Shown: piece after piece, positions 54,464 through 63,484 of the stretch
Layout of the letters: each line of letters starts with the position of its first letter
Position numbering within the stretch: position 1 is the first letter of the stretch
Assembly (NCBI GenBank): GCA_904846145.1
Contig: CAJGZL010000001.1
Coordinates: forward strand, 744,001 to 808,000
Source of the DNA: Psychrobacter immobilis
GTDB lineage: Bacteria; Pseudomonadota; Gammaproteobacteria; Pseudomonadales; Moraxellaceae
Direction of reading: 5' to 3'
Length of the DNA: 64,000 bases
Notes under the pieces: model-generated
Told to the model about the DNA's origin: nothing
Databases searched by the model: none
What the model saw: only the letters and a program-made list of their open reading frames with translations
Made by a program: the position numbers and the translations under genes

Positions 54464-54712
54464 ATGAGAAAAACAGATACTTGGCAAGATAATAAAGACA
54501 TTATTAGTGAGCTCAAATTAAAAGACAGTCATTTTGCGGTTATTTTTGAAGAGCATACGCAGCTTGACCAGCAGATCAATCAGCTCGATAAAGACCGAGT
54601 GCAAAACGCCAGCCGTGACGATGAAATTGAGCAAATGAAGCGGCGCAAATTACAGCTTAAAGATGAGATTTATAAAATAATAGATAAAAACAAAGTGCAG
54701 TCTCATCCTTAG
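54464..54712 (+). CDS. YdcH-like (DUF465) protein
   Basis: An 82-aa helical protein. The ATG at 54464 follows AAGGA at good spacing. The C-terminal two thirds match DUF465: IFEEHTQLDQQINQLDKDR followed by EIEQMKRRKLQLKDEIYKII, an antiparallel helical hairpin. Function unknown; such proteins are often stress-induced. It sits between ahpF and ahpC and shares a terminator with ahpC. Confidence 0.85.
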   Translation: MRKTDTWQDNKDIISELKLKDSHFAVIFEEHTQLDQQINQLDKDRVQNASRDDEIEQMKRRKLQLKDEIYKIIDKNKVQSHP

Positions 54713-54796
54713 CATATTCAAATAACATATTGCAAAACTTAATAGTTGTCTAAATCCGATAACTGTACATATCTACAACTGCTTAAATTCAACGAC

Positions 54797-54833
54797 TAAA
54801 AAACCCCATCAGCCGAAGCTAATGGGGTTTTCT
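54797..54833. terminator. bidirectional terminator between ydcH-like gene and ahpC
   Basis: AAAAAACCCCAT pairs with ATGGGGTTTTCT across a 12-base loop. It serves the two convergent genes. Confidence 0.88.
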
Positions 54834-54870
54834 GTACTTAGATCTTACTATCTAACAACTATCAAATAGC

Positions 54871-55437
54871 TTAGATTTTACCGACTAGATCTAGACTTGG
54901 CTTTAGGGTTGCTTGACCTGCTTCCCATGCTGCTGGACATACTTCACCATCGTTATCACGGACATACTGTGCCGCTTTTACTTTGCGTAGCATGTCTTTT
55001 GCGCTACGACCGATACCGCCAGCATGAATCTCAGCGACTTGAATCAGTCCGTCTGGATCGACTAAGAAAGTGCCACGTTCAGCCAAACCAGCTTCTTCGA
55101 TCATAACGTTAAAGCCACGAGTGATACGGCCTGTAGGATCGCCGATCATCGGATATTGCACTTTACCGATAGCGTCTGAAGAGTCATGCCACGCTTTATG
55201 GGTGAAATGAGTATCGGTTGATACTGAATAGACTTCTACGCCTAGACCTTTTAGCTCTTCGTAATGAGATGCCATGTCCTCTAACTCAGTTGGGCAAACG
55301 AAGGTAAAATCAGCTGGGTAAAATAGGAAAATAGCCCAGCTGCCTTTTACGTCTTCAGAGGTGATGGTTTTAAACTCACCGCTTACATACGCATCTGCTG
55401 AAAACTCTGGAATTTCTTGATTGATAATAGACGCCAT
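54871..55437 (-). CDS. ahpC: alkyl hydroperoxide reductase subunit C (peroxiredoxin)
   Basis: A 188-aa typical two-Cys peroxiredoxin reducing hydrogen peroxide and organic peroxides with AhpF. The peroxidatic Cys48 is in [16 protein letters not shown], and the resolving Cys about 167 is in GEVCPAAW. The GGIGR motif (about 143-147) is present. The strong ribosome site AAGGAGCC suits a very abundant protein. oxyR is divergent 346 bases upstream, so OxyR control is likely. Confidence 0.97.
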   Translation of the reverse strand: MASIINQEIPEFSADAYVSGEFKTITSEDVKGSWAIFLFYPADFTFVCPTELEDMASHYEELKGLGVEVYSVSTDTHFTHKAWHDSSDAIGKVQYPMIGDPTGRITRGFNVMIEEAGLAERGTFLVDPDGLIQVAEIHAGGIGRSAKDMLRKVKAAQYVRDNDGEVCPAAWEAGQATLKPSLDLVGKI

Positions 55438-55783
55438 GTGAGGCTCCTTTATAGTTAATGGTTAATAATTTGTTGTTGTTTAAGTCTTATTGCTCTTGAC
55501 TACCTGACAAACTATACGCGAATTCTATAATTAATCTAATTAAAAGTTTTTATCCTGATGTTTTGTTTTATTAATCTTGGTAAACTAGTTTACTGAGTAT
55601 TGTTCATTGTCTAAACATACGTAAACCAGCTATGTCTACGGCCCAATTCATTATAGAATGGCACTATTAAATACTTACCAGAAAAGTAATATTCAAACGC
55701 AGCTGTTTTATGTTTATTCGTGATATTTTTTAGCGATTTAAATATCCATTATTCTAATAAAAGCCAGTCATTAAAGGATTTCT
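55438..55783. promoter_or_regulatory. divergent ahpC-oxyR control region
   Basis: 346 bases with no gene. On the ahpC side, ATAGAATTCGCGTAT (minus strand, about 55515-55530) resembles one ATAG-N7-CTAT unit with one mismatch and would be the first place to look for OxyR binding. The rest is AT-rich. Confidence 0.35.
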
Positions 55784-56692
55784 ATGATTACCCTACGCCA
55801 ACTCGAATTTGCTTTAGCCGTCGCCAAACACCGCCACTTCAAACGGGCAGCTGAAGACTGTAATATCTCACAATCTGCATTGAGCTTAGGTATCGCTGAG
55901 CTTGAAAAGCAACTGGATACGCAGATTTTCGAGCGTAACAATAAACAAGTACTTATCACCCCAATCGGGGAGGATATCCTAACTCGTGCTCAGCGGGTAT
56001 TCTCTGAGGTCAATGACCTGACTACACGCGCGCAAAGCCATCAGACGCCATTAGCCTATCCTATGACTGTGGGCATTATCCCGACTATCGCGCCTTATCT
56101 ACTACCCAAAGTATTGCCTGCCTTACGTCAGCATTATCCCGAATTTCGTATGACCATTATCGAGCAACAGACGGAGCGCTTGCTAGAGCAAGTACGTTAT
56201 GGTCACATCGATACAGCTATTATCGCGCTGCCCTACGCAGTTGATGGGCTGCATAGCTTTGAGTTTTGGCATGAGGACTTTTTTGCAGTATTTCCTAAAG
56301 ATGATGTCCATGCCGAGCTTGAAACTATCAATGCTGATGAGCTGGCAACGGCGAATCTGATGCTCCTTGGCGAAGGGCATTGTCTGACCGATCAAACCTT
56401 GTCAGTTTGTCACTTTGATCGGGAAAAGATGAAATCTAGCTTTTCTGATGCCAGTTTGAATACCTTAATTCAAATGGCCTTAGCAAAAATGGGCACCACT
56501 TTAGTACCGCAAATGGCATTGAGTCAGTTGCATTTGCAAAATCAGGATGCCATCGCTGTACCACTTGCCGAGGCAGGGCCGCACCGACATATTGCCTTTG
56601 TCACTCGCCTTAACTACGCGCGCGTTGATGATGTCAATCTACTGGGCGATGTGTTCAAGCAAGCGCTTGAGAGCGCTGCTAGCCAAGACTGA
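55784..56692 (+). CDS. oxyR: hydrogen peroxide-sensing regulator OxyR
   Basis: A 302-aa LysR-type activator. The winged helix (MITLRQLEFALAVAKHRHFKRAAEDCNISQSALSLG in parts) is followed by the regulatory domain. The redox pair is Cys200 and Cys209 in LLGEGHCLTDQTLSVC, with the same eight-residue spacing as E. coli Cys199/Cys208. It activates ahpC, ahpF and often trxC. Here ahpC is divergent and ahpF nearby, which supports the call. The HD-family gene follows after 10 bases, so both are probably co-transcribed. Confidence 0.95.
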   Translation: MITLRQLEFALAVAKHRHFKRAAEDCNISQSALSLGIAELEKQLDTQIFERNNKQVLITPIGEDILTRAQRVFSEVNDLTTRAQSHQTPLAYPMTVGIIPTIAPYLLPKVLPALRQHYPEFRMTIIEQQTERLLEQVRYGHIDTAIIALPYAVDGLHSFEFWHEDFFAVFPKDDVHAELETINADELATANLMLLGEGHCLTDQTLSVCHFDREKMKSSFSDASLNTLIQMALAKMGTTLVPQMALSQLHLQNQDAIAVPLAEAGPHRHIAFVTRLNYARVDDVNLLGDVFKQALESAASQD

Positions 56693-56702
56693 AGAGTGAT
56701 CA

Positions 56703-57398
56703 ATGACAACTAAAAAGATAAATAAAAGCTTGTCTTCACCACCACTGATTATGGATAGTCTCAGTAAGCACTTTACTGAGCACTTATTAGCTATCGACAA
56801 TACTATTACGCCTGTTATTAGTCAGGCGTTGTGGCAGGATGTCGCCAATCATTACAGCGAGTCTGTGCGCGCTTATCACAACTTGACTCATCTTCAGCAT
56901 TTATTTGAGCAGTTTGCGCACCTACGAGATAAATTAGAACAACCGCACATCGTCGCCCTAGCGCTGTTTTATCACGATATTATTTACGACCCAACTCAGC
57001 CAGATAATGAGCTAAACAGCGCAAAATATGCGGTAGCGCAATTACAAGACTATTTAGCCGTTGAGCAGTGCAAGCGTATCTATGCGCTAATTATAATGAC
57101 GGCTACTCATCAACTGGGTGATAATAATGACAACATTTCAGATAGTGATGCCGCTTTTTTGTTAGATATGGATTTAAGTATCTTGGGTGCGGATTGGGCA
57201 GATTATGAGCGTTATGCCCAAGCAGTACGTCAAGAGTATGCGCATGTTGCTATCGATGATTATCGTAATGGACGCACTGCAGTTTTGGAAGGATTATTAG
57301 CCCATGATAGACTGTACTTAACCGATGATTATTATCAGCGCTTAGAGCATATAGCTCGGCGAAATATTGAATGTGAGATTACTGCAATTGCAGTTTAA
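56703..57398 (+). CDS. HD-domain metal-dependent phosphohydrolase-like protein
   Basis: A 231-aa protein with the HD pattern of the family called 'predicted metal-dependent HD superfamily phosphohydrolase': YHNLTHLQHLFEQF (first His), ALALFYHDIIYDP (HD pair) and FLLDMDLSILGADWADYERYAQAVRQEY (last Asp). Residues 1-20 are a polar extension, and a second ATG at residue 17 is possible. The substrate is unknown. It directly follows oxyR. Its last 20 bases overlap the convergent methyltransferase gene. Confidence 0.83.
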   Translation: MTTKKINKSLSSPPLIMDSLSKHFTEHLLAIDNTITPVISQALWQDVANHYSESVRAYHNLTHLQHLFEQFAHLRDKLEQPHIVALALFYHDIIYDPTQPDNELNSAKYAVAQLQDYLAVEQCKRIYALIIMTATHQLGDNNDNISDSDAAFLLDMDLSILGADWADYERYAQAVRQEYAHVAIDDYRNGRTAVLEGLLAHDRLYLTDDYYQRLEHIARRNIECEITAIAV

Positions 57399-57981
57399 TA
57401 AATAGCTCACTACCTAGCCTTGCTGGATGGGAATTATAGCAAGGCTGCATAATCTCAATGTTAAAGTGCGACTGAAAACGCTGCTGATATGCCTCACTAT
57501 TACCACCAAACGGCGGATGGTTATTACCAAAGTATTTATCAAATAGCAATCCTACTAGCTTACCCTTTGGCTTTAATAATCGTGCCATCTGCTCTACATA
57601 CTCGTCACGGCGCTTAGGATGTATCGCGCAAAAAAAGGTTTGCTCTAGTGCCCAGTCAAACCTATATTGCTCAGCAGAAAGCTCAAAAAAATCGGCACAA
57701 ATGAGCTGATCTTTAGGAAAATCAGCATAGCGCTTAGCAAAATTAGCAATTGGCGCAGCAGCAAAATCAACTAACGTGACATTGTTAAAGCCTTGCTCAT
57801 GCAAGTAACCTACTTCATAAGCATTGCCAGCACCTGCTACTAAAATAGCTTGATCTTTTGCGGACTCGGGTAACTGATCGATATATCTTTTAAGCGGTGG
57901 TGAAACCTCACCCATATCCCATTGAATACTATCGTTCTCATAGCGCTGTTGCCAAAACTTGGCTTGGTTAACGTTTTTCAT
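57379..57981 (-). CDS. TPMT-family SAM methyltransferase
   Basis: A 200-aa thiopurine S-methyltransferase-like protein: FWQQRYENDSIQWDMGEVSPPLKRYIDQL at the N-terminus (WxxRY and WDxG pattern), AILVAGAGNAYEVGYLHEQGF for SAM binding (about 45-65), and WALEQTFFCAIHPKRRDEYVEQM (about 131-153), typical of TPMT and related thiol methyltransferases. Likely substrates are thiols, halides or chalcogens such as tellurite or selenium in relatives. It lies 37 bases downstream of the YgjP-like gene on the same strand. Confidence 0.85.
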   Translation of the reverse strand: MKNVNQAKFWQQRYENDSIQWDMGEVSPPLKRYIDQLPESAKDQAILVAGAGNAYEVGYLHEQGFNNVTLVDFAAAPIANFAKRYADFPKDQLICADFFELSAEQYRFDWALEQTFFCAIHPKRRDEYVEQMARLLKPKGKLVGLLFDKYFGNNHPPFGGNSEAYQQRFQSHFNIEIMQPCYNSHPARLGSELFIKLQLQ

Positions 57982-58018
57982 AAGTTAGCCTTTTTTGTAA
58001 CAGGTTTACCTTTTATTC

Positions 58019-58681
58019 TCAATCTAATCTACCAGTCTTACCTGCCAGCATATCATGCCACTTTTTATAATCTGGCATTGCTTTTTCAACTGTTTGCCAA
58101 AAAGCGCGACTATGATTGGCATGATGCAAATGACATAGCTCATGGACGATAACATATTCAGTGCACTCAATAGGATATGCGGGCAAATAGACCGAGAGCC
58201 AAATTCGCCGAGCACGAGTATTGCAACTGCCCCAACGGGTGTGCATTTTTTTAATACGGGTCTCTACAGCTTGAGCTTTGATAATAGGTTGCCACTTCTC
58301 AAATAAATCTGGCATGACTAGCGATAACTGCTGACGATAATAGTCAAGCATTTGCTGATTGTTTAGGGTAAGGGTTTGCGCTACGCCCCACAGCATAATT
58401 GACTGAGAGGCTATCTTGGATATTGAGGCAAGCTGTTGTTTGCGCTCGTAATACTTGAGCACTTGCTCATGATGAGTGAGTGCCCAGTCCACGCGTTTAT
58501 CGATGGCTTGCGCTATCTGCTCTACGTTAATAGTTAAAGGTACAGATACGCTTAGCAAATTAGGTCTTAAGCGAAAATTGATATTTTTGACCCGTTTTTG
58601 CTGAATTTTCAGCTCGATATCTGCCGCTGCTAAGCGTTGAGTGATTGAGTTTAATAAGGACTTACCTGACTCTCTAGCCAT
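58019..58681 (-). CDS. YgjP-like (DUF45) zinc metallopeptidase-domain protein
   Basis: A 220-aa cytoplasmic protein of the YgjP/WSS1-related family. The zinc motif is YVIVHELCHLHHANHSRAFW (about 177-196), an HExxH with downstream His, preceded by the family block TRWGSCNTRARRIWLSVYL. The N-terminal part carries NINFRLRPNLLSVSVPLTI strands. Proposed roles are proteolysis of DNA-bound or damaged proteins, unproven for YgjP. It is followed by the TPMT-like gene, likely in one transcript. Confidence 0.87.
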   Translation of the reverse strand: MARESGKSLLNSITQRLAAADIELKIQQKRVKNINFRLRPNLLSVSVPLTINVEQIAQAIDKRVDWALTHHEQVLKYYERKQQLASISKIASQSIMLWGVAQTLTLNNQQMLDYYRQQLSLVMPDLFEKWQPIIKAQAVETRIKKMHTRWGSCNTRARRIWLSVYLPAYPIECTEYVIVHELCHLHHANHSRAFWQTVEKAMPDYKKWHDMLAGKTGRLD

Positions 58682-58776
58682 TACGTCTACCTTAAATATC
58701 TAACTTATATCATTCAAAAATTAAAGTGAGTATAGATGTACTATGCGCATGGTTGATTAGGTTGTAATGAGAAATT

Positions 58777-58797
58777 GGTGCGCTGGGCGCACCCTAC
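58777..58797. repeat. REP-like palindrome
   Basis: GGTGCG and CGCACC form a 6-bp stem, with GTAG flanking on the minus strand (reading TTTGTAGGGTGCGCCC...). This resembles the common 'GTAGGGTGCGC' class of bacterial REP elements. It lies 23 bases downstream of the DUF1513 stop. Confidence 0.5.
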
Positions 58798-58819
58798 AAA
58801 GGCTCATAGAGGTCTACTA

Positions 58820-60358
58820 TCAAAGCGCTTGCAAGTGATTATCAAAAGACATCTTATGATGCTGACTATTTTGGATAATTCGACCAGACACTTCCTCGTC
58901 TGCGCTATCATCTAACGCCATACTTTTGGTCCGTAAGGTGGTTAACTGGCCTTGCCCATCACTAACGATAAAGCCTGAACTTATGTCATTGGTATAATTC
59001 TCATCATTAGCACTGCCGTTGGCACTAGTGTTGAAAATGGCACTAGTAGTAGCGCTATTGGTCAAAATTGAAGCCCCTGCGCAATCAGGGAGATTTACCG
59101 CATCGATTAATTTGCGCGTGGTTAGATCGTAAATCGCCGCGCAGCCACCGATAGGTGTGGTGACACAAAGCTGATTTTTCTCGCTATCGACTGCGACACT
59201 GGCGATATACTGATGAAAGCGCTGCCATTGATTGTTCGGCATAATGAGTGGCTTAAACTCGCTATCACCGCGCGAGTGAGTCAATACTAGCGGCACATTG
59301 ATATGCCGCTCCCCTTGGAACTGAATGCCGATCATTACTGTACCATCATCATGCATGGCTAAATGACGAATACTCATCTGATTATGCTCAGGGATAATCT
59401 GTTCCAACAGCTCACCGTTATGGCGATTAAGATAGACCAGTGACGGACGCATACTATCTAAATTTAGCTCATCGCGTGACGCTTGCTCGGTCTTTATACC
59501 GCCATTAGCGATTATCAAAGTCTCACTATTAGGATGCATAAGCAGCTCATGCGGACCGATACCGTATGAGTCAAACTCTGCTACTTTTTGATAGCTATCA
59601 TTAACATCATAAATACCGATTTTGCCGTTTAGAGTGACGGTATCATTTTCGGTCACATATAGCTGTGATCCGTCTAAGCTATAACAAGCGTGGCCATAAA
59701 AGTGCCGATCCGCTGCCGCTTTTATCGCGTGTTTTACTTGTCCAGTAGCCGTATCTAATACCCAAAAACTCTCGCTTGGACGACGACCCATCACTATCAC
59801 ATCACGGTTTTCGCTATCGCTACATTGGCTAGCACTCGGCTGTACAACAATATCATGCACGCGCTCAGGCATCGTGGTCTGCCAAACGATTTGCCGATCG
59901 GCATCGATACCGACGACGCCGAAGCCACTGTCTTCATCATTATTTAAAGTTTGCGGCATAGACGCCACGCCACTAACCCAGCTGACAGGTCGCGCTAGCA
60001 TAGTAGTGGTATGCAATTTGGCTAAATCATTAATAGCATTATCCAAACCGTTTTCCGAGATGTCTTTTGAATAATTAACATAAGCACTAGTCGCTTGCTT
60101 ATAGGCATAACGCAAGCGTGCCAGTTGCAACTGTTTTAGCTCTAATGATGGTAACGACTGCAAGCGTGCGTTGAGCCCTACTAGATAATCTTGCAAGCGT
60201 GCATTTGGTTGCTGTTGACGACGATAGCGATGATGAATACCGACCAATGTAGCTGTCCCCAAAACGCTACCTAACACTATACCTAATCCTGTTTTTATGA
60301 CAGGCAAGCTTAATTCTGACAAAGCTTTAGAGGTTTTGCGCGGGCTCATCATGTGCAT
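58820..60358 (-). CDS. DUF1513 protein, last gene of an iron-associated cluster
   Basis: A 512-aa protein with an N-terminal membrane or signal segment (about 20-41). Residues about 140-500 form a beta-propeller-like DUF1513 domain: VVGIDADRQIVWQTTMPERVHDI, RRPSESFWVLDTATGQV, FYGHACYSLDGSQLYVTEND and GIGPHELLMHPNSETLIIANGGI (with the conserved GxHxxxxxPD-like motif). Typical members are about 360-380 aa; the extra length is an N-terminal helical region (42-140) and a polar Ser/Asn insertion near 460. It acts in the periplasm or is membrane-tethered. The family occurs after imelysin and DUF1111 genes in iron-regulated clusters. Confidence 0.85.
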   Translation of the reverse strand: MHMMSPRKTSKALSELSLPVIKTGLGIVLGSVLGTATLVGIHHRYRRQQQPNARLQDYLVGLNARLQSLPSLELKQLQLARLRYAYKQATSAYVNYSKDISENGLDNAINDLAKLHTTTMLARPVSWVSGVASMPQTLNNDEDSGFGVVGIDADRQIVWQTTMPERVHDIVVQPSASQCSDSENRDVIVMGRRPSESFWVLDTATGQVKHAIKAAADRHFYGHACYSLDGSQLYVTENDTVTLNGKIGIYDVNDSYQKVAEFDSYGIGPHELLMHPNSETLIIANGGIKTEQASRDELNLDSMRPSLVYLNRHNGELLEQIIPEHNQMSIRHLAMHDDGTVMIGIQFQGERHINVPLVLTHSRGDSEFKPLIMPNNQWQRFHQYIASVAVDSEKNQLCVTTPIGGCAAIYDLTTRKLIDAVNLPDCAGASILTNSATTSAIFNTSANGSANDENYTNDISSGFIVSDGQGQLTTLRTKSMALDDSADEEVSGRIIQNSQHHKMSFDNHLQAL

Positions 60359-60405
60359 ACCTTATATTATGAGTATTAAAACTTGCGGACTAAGCTATCG
60401 AACAA

Positions 60406-60429
60406 TGATTAATTAATTAATTAATTAAT
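60406..60429. repeat. ATTA tetranucleotide repeat
   Basis: About five and a half ATTA units overlap the stop codon of the imelysin gene and lie 50-70 bases upstream of the DUF1513 start. Changes in repeat number would alter the spacing within the operon. Confidence 0.75.
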
Positions 60430-61573
60430 CACCATCCGTACTATTGAAACCCACTCGAATACCTAGTGTCGGAATGAGCTGACGCTTGATAACTCTCGTG
60501 ACTTTAGCTAAATGCTCTAGCAGATCTTGTTGCTTGGCTTTATCAGCAGTGGCAATATCCTCGGGCATTTGTGCTAGTAAGGTTGTCGTTTCCGCCAAGG
60601 CAGTAGATAACTCATCCCCAACGGTACTCTCATTATTAGTATTTAAGATTGCGGTTAATACAGGATCGGTCAGTACTTTGTTAAGGGTCGCAAGCTTTGC
60701 ATTAATAATCGCACGACTCTGCCCAGCCGTTGCTGCTGGCACGTGACCTTTGGCTTTACCGCTCAAACCTAACGGTTGATCAATAGCATTAGATTTCATA
60801 GTTTCAACGAGTGACAGTAAGGAGTTGACCCATTGATTGAGTCCCTGATCGCTATCTGCCGTTTTGTCTATTGCTAATAATTCATTGGCGTTATCCTGCC
60901 AGAATTTTTCGATGTCTTTTAGACGAGTGCTTAAAGCTTCGCTGGTACTGATAACGTAGGCACATTGAGCGGCATCTAAGCTATCATTGGCATAAAGTGC
61001 TTCCTCAAGCCCTGGTATCCCTTGCACAATAGCGCTCTCACCTTGTAGTTGCGCTGGCGTCAGATTAGGATTAGCGGCTATCAGATCTGCAACGCCACTA
61101 TGAACAAGACCGCGCTCATCAGGATAATAATTAATATATAGATTACTCATACTTTCGGTTGCAGGGCCAAAGTTTATCATCTCAGCGACTGCCCACGCTT
61201 GGGCTAGGTTGAGCCATTGATCGCGCAATGCTTGCAACTCATCGCCACTGACAGGAGCTCCTTGGCATCTCTTTTGTGCCAAATCATGGAGCATTTTGCT
61301 TTGCTGAGCGGCATCGGCATATGCTGGGACAACGATATTATCCGCTACATGAGTGAGATAAGTCTTTTGTGTATCTGCACTGATATCTACAGGAGTGATA
61401 GATATAGCTTCATTGTTTACCGTATCATTTTGCTGTGTAGTTGCAGTATCAGGAGCAACTTCTTGGCTCTCAACATCAGCACTTTGATTGTCATCGACAG
61501 GTTTGACGCAGCTGATTAGTAGTCCAGCGCTGAGCGCCGATAGCGCCATCATTAAAGCGTGGTTTTTTTTCAT
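60425..61573 (-). CDS. imelysin-family lipoprotein (second in cluster)
   Basis: A 382-aa predicted lipoprotein (lipobox LLISC, Cys about 22) with an acidic linker, then an all-helical imelysin-like peptidase-M75 domain. Visible motifs are LRDQWLNLAQAWAVAEMINFGP (about 114-135) and QGIPGLEEALYAN (about 188-200), which aligns with the GxHxxE motif but with Pro in place of His. Imelysin-like proteins (IrpA, EfeO/EfeM relatives) bind or help import iron. It lies between the di-heme gene and DUF1513 on the same strand. Confidence 0.85.
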   Translation of the reverse strand: MKKNHALMMALSALSAGLLISCVKPVDDNQSADVESQEVAPDTATTQQNDTVNNEAISITPVDISADTQKTYLTHVADNIVVPAYADAAQQSKMLHDLAQKRCQGAPVSGDELQALRDQWLNLAQAWAVAEMINFGPATESMSNLYINYYPDERGLVHSGVADLIAANPNLTPAQLQGESAIVQGIPGLEEALYANDSLDAAQCAYVISTSEALSTRLKDIEKFWQDNANELLAIDKTADSDQGLNQWVNSLLSLVETMKSNAIDQPLGLSGKAKGHVPAATAGQSRAIINAKLATLNKVLTDPVLTAILNTNNESTVGDELSTALAETTTLLAQMPEDIATADKAKQQDLLEHLAKVTRVIKRQLIPTLGIRVGFNSTDGD

Positions 61574-61716
61574 AGTTTTCTCATTGTAGACTTTAGTGTT
61601 CTAAGTATAAATAGCTTTGACTTATCAATCGATCTTTCAAGATACTGTCTTATAAAATATACTTATTTAAAAATACCGTTAGTTGTCATATCACGCTCAG
61701 CCATTTGCGAGCGCTT

Positions 61717-63405
61717 TTATAGTGACTGCAAAAATGCGTTTAGCTCAGCGCGGCCTTGCTTGTCTAACTGTAATACCTGCTGCTGTTGAATTTGTGCCTC
61801 GCCACCATGCCACAGTACTGCCTCGATAAGCGTACGAGCACGACCATCATGCAAAAAGGTGGCTTGTGGATCGACCGTTTGTGCTAGACCTATACCCCAC
61901 AACGCTGGCGTACGCCATTCATAAGAATTGGCCAAGAATTCAACTTGTGCGTCTTTTGACGGCAATTTACCAGCGATAGTCCGATCGGCTAGATCATCGC
62001 CCATGTCATGCAATAGTAGATCAGTATAAGGATAAATCACTTGTCCATGCTGCTCAAGATGATCATCGTCGGTTTTTGGCAACTGATAGCGCGGCGTATG
62101 ACAGCTTTGACAGCCCATATCATAAAAATGTTTTTTGCCAGCGAGCACCAGCTCACTATCAGCATCACGGCGATGCGGAACCGCTAAATTACGGGTATAA
62201 AACTCAACGAACTTGACCACTTCATCGCTGACTTCAACGGGTGGCTTGCCATTGCCTTGTTCATCAGCGCCAGTCGTTGCGTTTAGACAAGCCGTTTGCA
62301 ACGGTGTACAAGACTCAATTGGGCGAATATTGGAGGTCAGTCCCATATCTTCATTAAAAGCGCTTTGATTTTGCGTGACGAGCTTAGTTTGCCCTGCTTT
62401 CCAGCCAAAACGCCCTAATGATGTCTTGCCCGTTTGTGGGTCAAGCACCCAGTTAAATTTGCCACTAATAGCCGTGGCGTCTTTACTAGCGCTGTTATCG
62501 ACACTGACCGCTTGCTTCTTAATATCCGCATCAGGTATCTGATCGAGTAAACCTAGCCCAATCATCGGCAGCGCAATGCGTGGTGAGACCATTAGCTCAT
62601 CATCAAACGCGCCATAACCTGGATCAGTCAGTGTAAAAGTAGGCGCGCGTAAAGTCTCGATATGACCATCAGCAAAAGTAACGGGCTTGTCCGTCCACTG
62701 TACCGAGATACGCGCCTCAGCGGGCACACCTTGAATGCCGCGATCTTGCAGCTGACCGCCATACATAGGATGCACGACTTTTTCTATCATCGACTGTGCA
62801 AGTTGTTTCCGCTCTTCATCAGTACTTGCAGGCATCGCCAAACGTATCAGTAAACTGTCCGCATCATCGCTACTAGTCATTGGTGCATGACCACGCCCAT
62901 CTTTGATATGGCAGGACTGGCAAGCGGCAACATTGAACAATGCGCCAAGACCATCACGGCTATCGGTACTGGCAGGCGCGATCACCCAAGGTTGTTTAAA
63001 AAAGGCATTACCAACAAAAAAGTCACCTTTGCGTAAAGCCGTCAGGTTCGATGAAGGCTTAGAGTAACTCTCAGCGCTAGTAATAGTTACGCCTGTATCG
63101 CCACCTTGCTTGATCTCTTGCGGATCAAAAGTCGCCAGATGCTGCATCGATACGCCCGCTAAGCTTTCAACGGTTTGTGCGCGCTCAGTGGTGACAGATG
63201 AGTTATCAGCAACATTACTAGGTTGGCAAGCACTAATCGCGAGCGCGAATGATAGGGTTAAAGAGAGTTTGGTAGTCTGTGTAAAAAACGGCTTTGAGGT
63301 ATTTGTTTGACGATGGTTAGATAAGAGTTGGGACTTATAATAGCTAAAATCTTGCTTGGTAGACTTGTGAATAAAAACTGATGGTAGCGCTTTTATTATA
63401 TTCAT
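61717..63405 (-). CDS. di-heme DUF1111 oxidoreductase-like protein
   Basis: A 562-aa predicted lipoprotein or exported protein. A signal segment ends in AISAC (Cys about 60), preceded by a long basic leader, so the true start may be later. Two c-type heme sites are CQSCH at about 155-160 (VAACQSCHIKDGRGH) and at about 425 (DMGCQSCHTPRYQLP). LFNVAACQSCH, PMYGGQLQDRGIQG, PTFTLTDPGYG and TFLHDGRARTLIEAVLWHGGEAQ are hallmarks of DUF1111 (PA4371/PA4372-type 'thiol oxidoreductase'), distantly related to MauG/CcpA peroxidases. It probably handles redox of iron in the periplasm. A Fur-box-like promoter precedes it. Confidence 0.88.
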   Translation of the reverse strand: MNIIKALPSVFIHKSTKQDFSYYKSQLLSNHRQTNTSKPFFTQTTKLSLTLSFALAISACQPSNVADNSSVTTERAQTVESLAGVSMQHLATFDPQEIKQGGDTGVTITSAESYSKPSSNLTALRKGDFFVGNAFFKQPWVIAPASTDSRDGLGALFNVAACQSCHIKDGRGHAPMTSSDDADSLLIRLAMPASTDEERKQLAQSMIEKVVHPMYGGQLQDRGIQGVPAEARISVQWTDKPVTFADGHIETLRAPTFTLTDPGYGAFDDELMVSPRIALPMIGLGLLDQIPDADIKKQAVSVDNSASKDATAISGKFNWVLDPQTGKTSLGRFGWKAGQTKLVTQNQSAFNEDMGLTSNIRPIESCTPLQTACLNATTGADEQGNGKPPVEVSDEVVKFVEFYTRNLAVPHRRDADSELVLAGKKHFYDMGCQSCHTPRYQLPKTDDDHLEQHGQVIYPYTDLLLHDMGDDLADRTIAGKLPSKDAQVEFLANSYEWRTPALWGIGLAQTVDPQATFLHDGRARTLIEAVLWHGGEAQIQQQQVLQLDKQGRAELNAFLQSL

Positions 63406-63450
63406 ATCTATAACCTGAGCCCAAATATAGAGCTATTAAAACGTAAACCA

Positions 63451-63484
63451 AAACACGCTGCTAATCACCATCAGCAACGTGTTT
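63451..63484 (-). terminator. hairpin after the first imelysin gene
   Basis: AAACACGCTGCT and AGCAACGTGTTT pair over 12 bases (one G-T pair on the minus-strand RNA) with a 10-base loop. It is downstream of the imelysin stop at 63631 and overlaps the start region of the next promoter. Confidence 0.6.
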
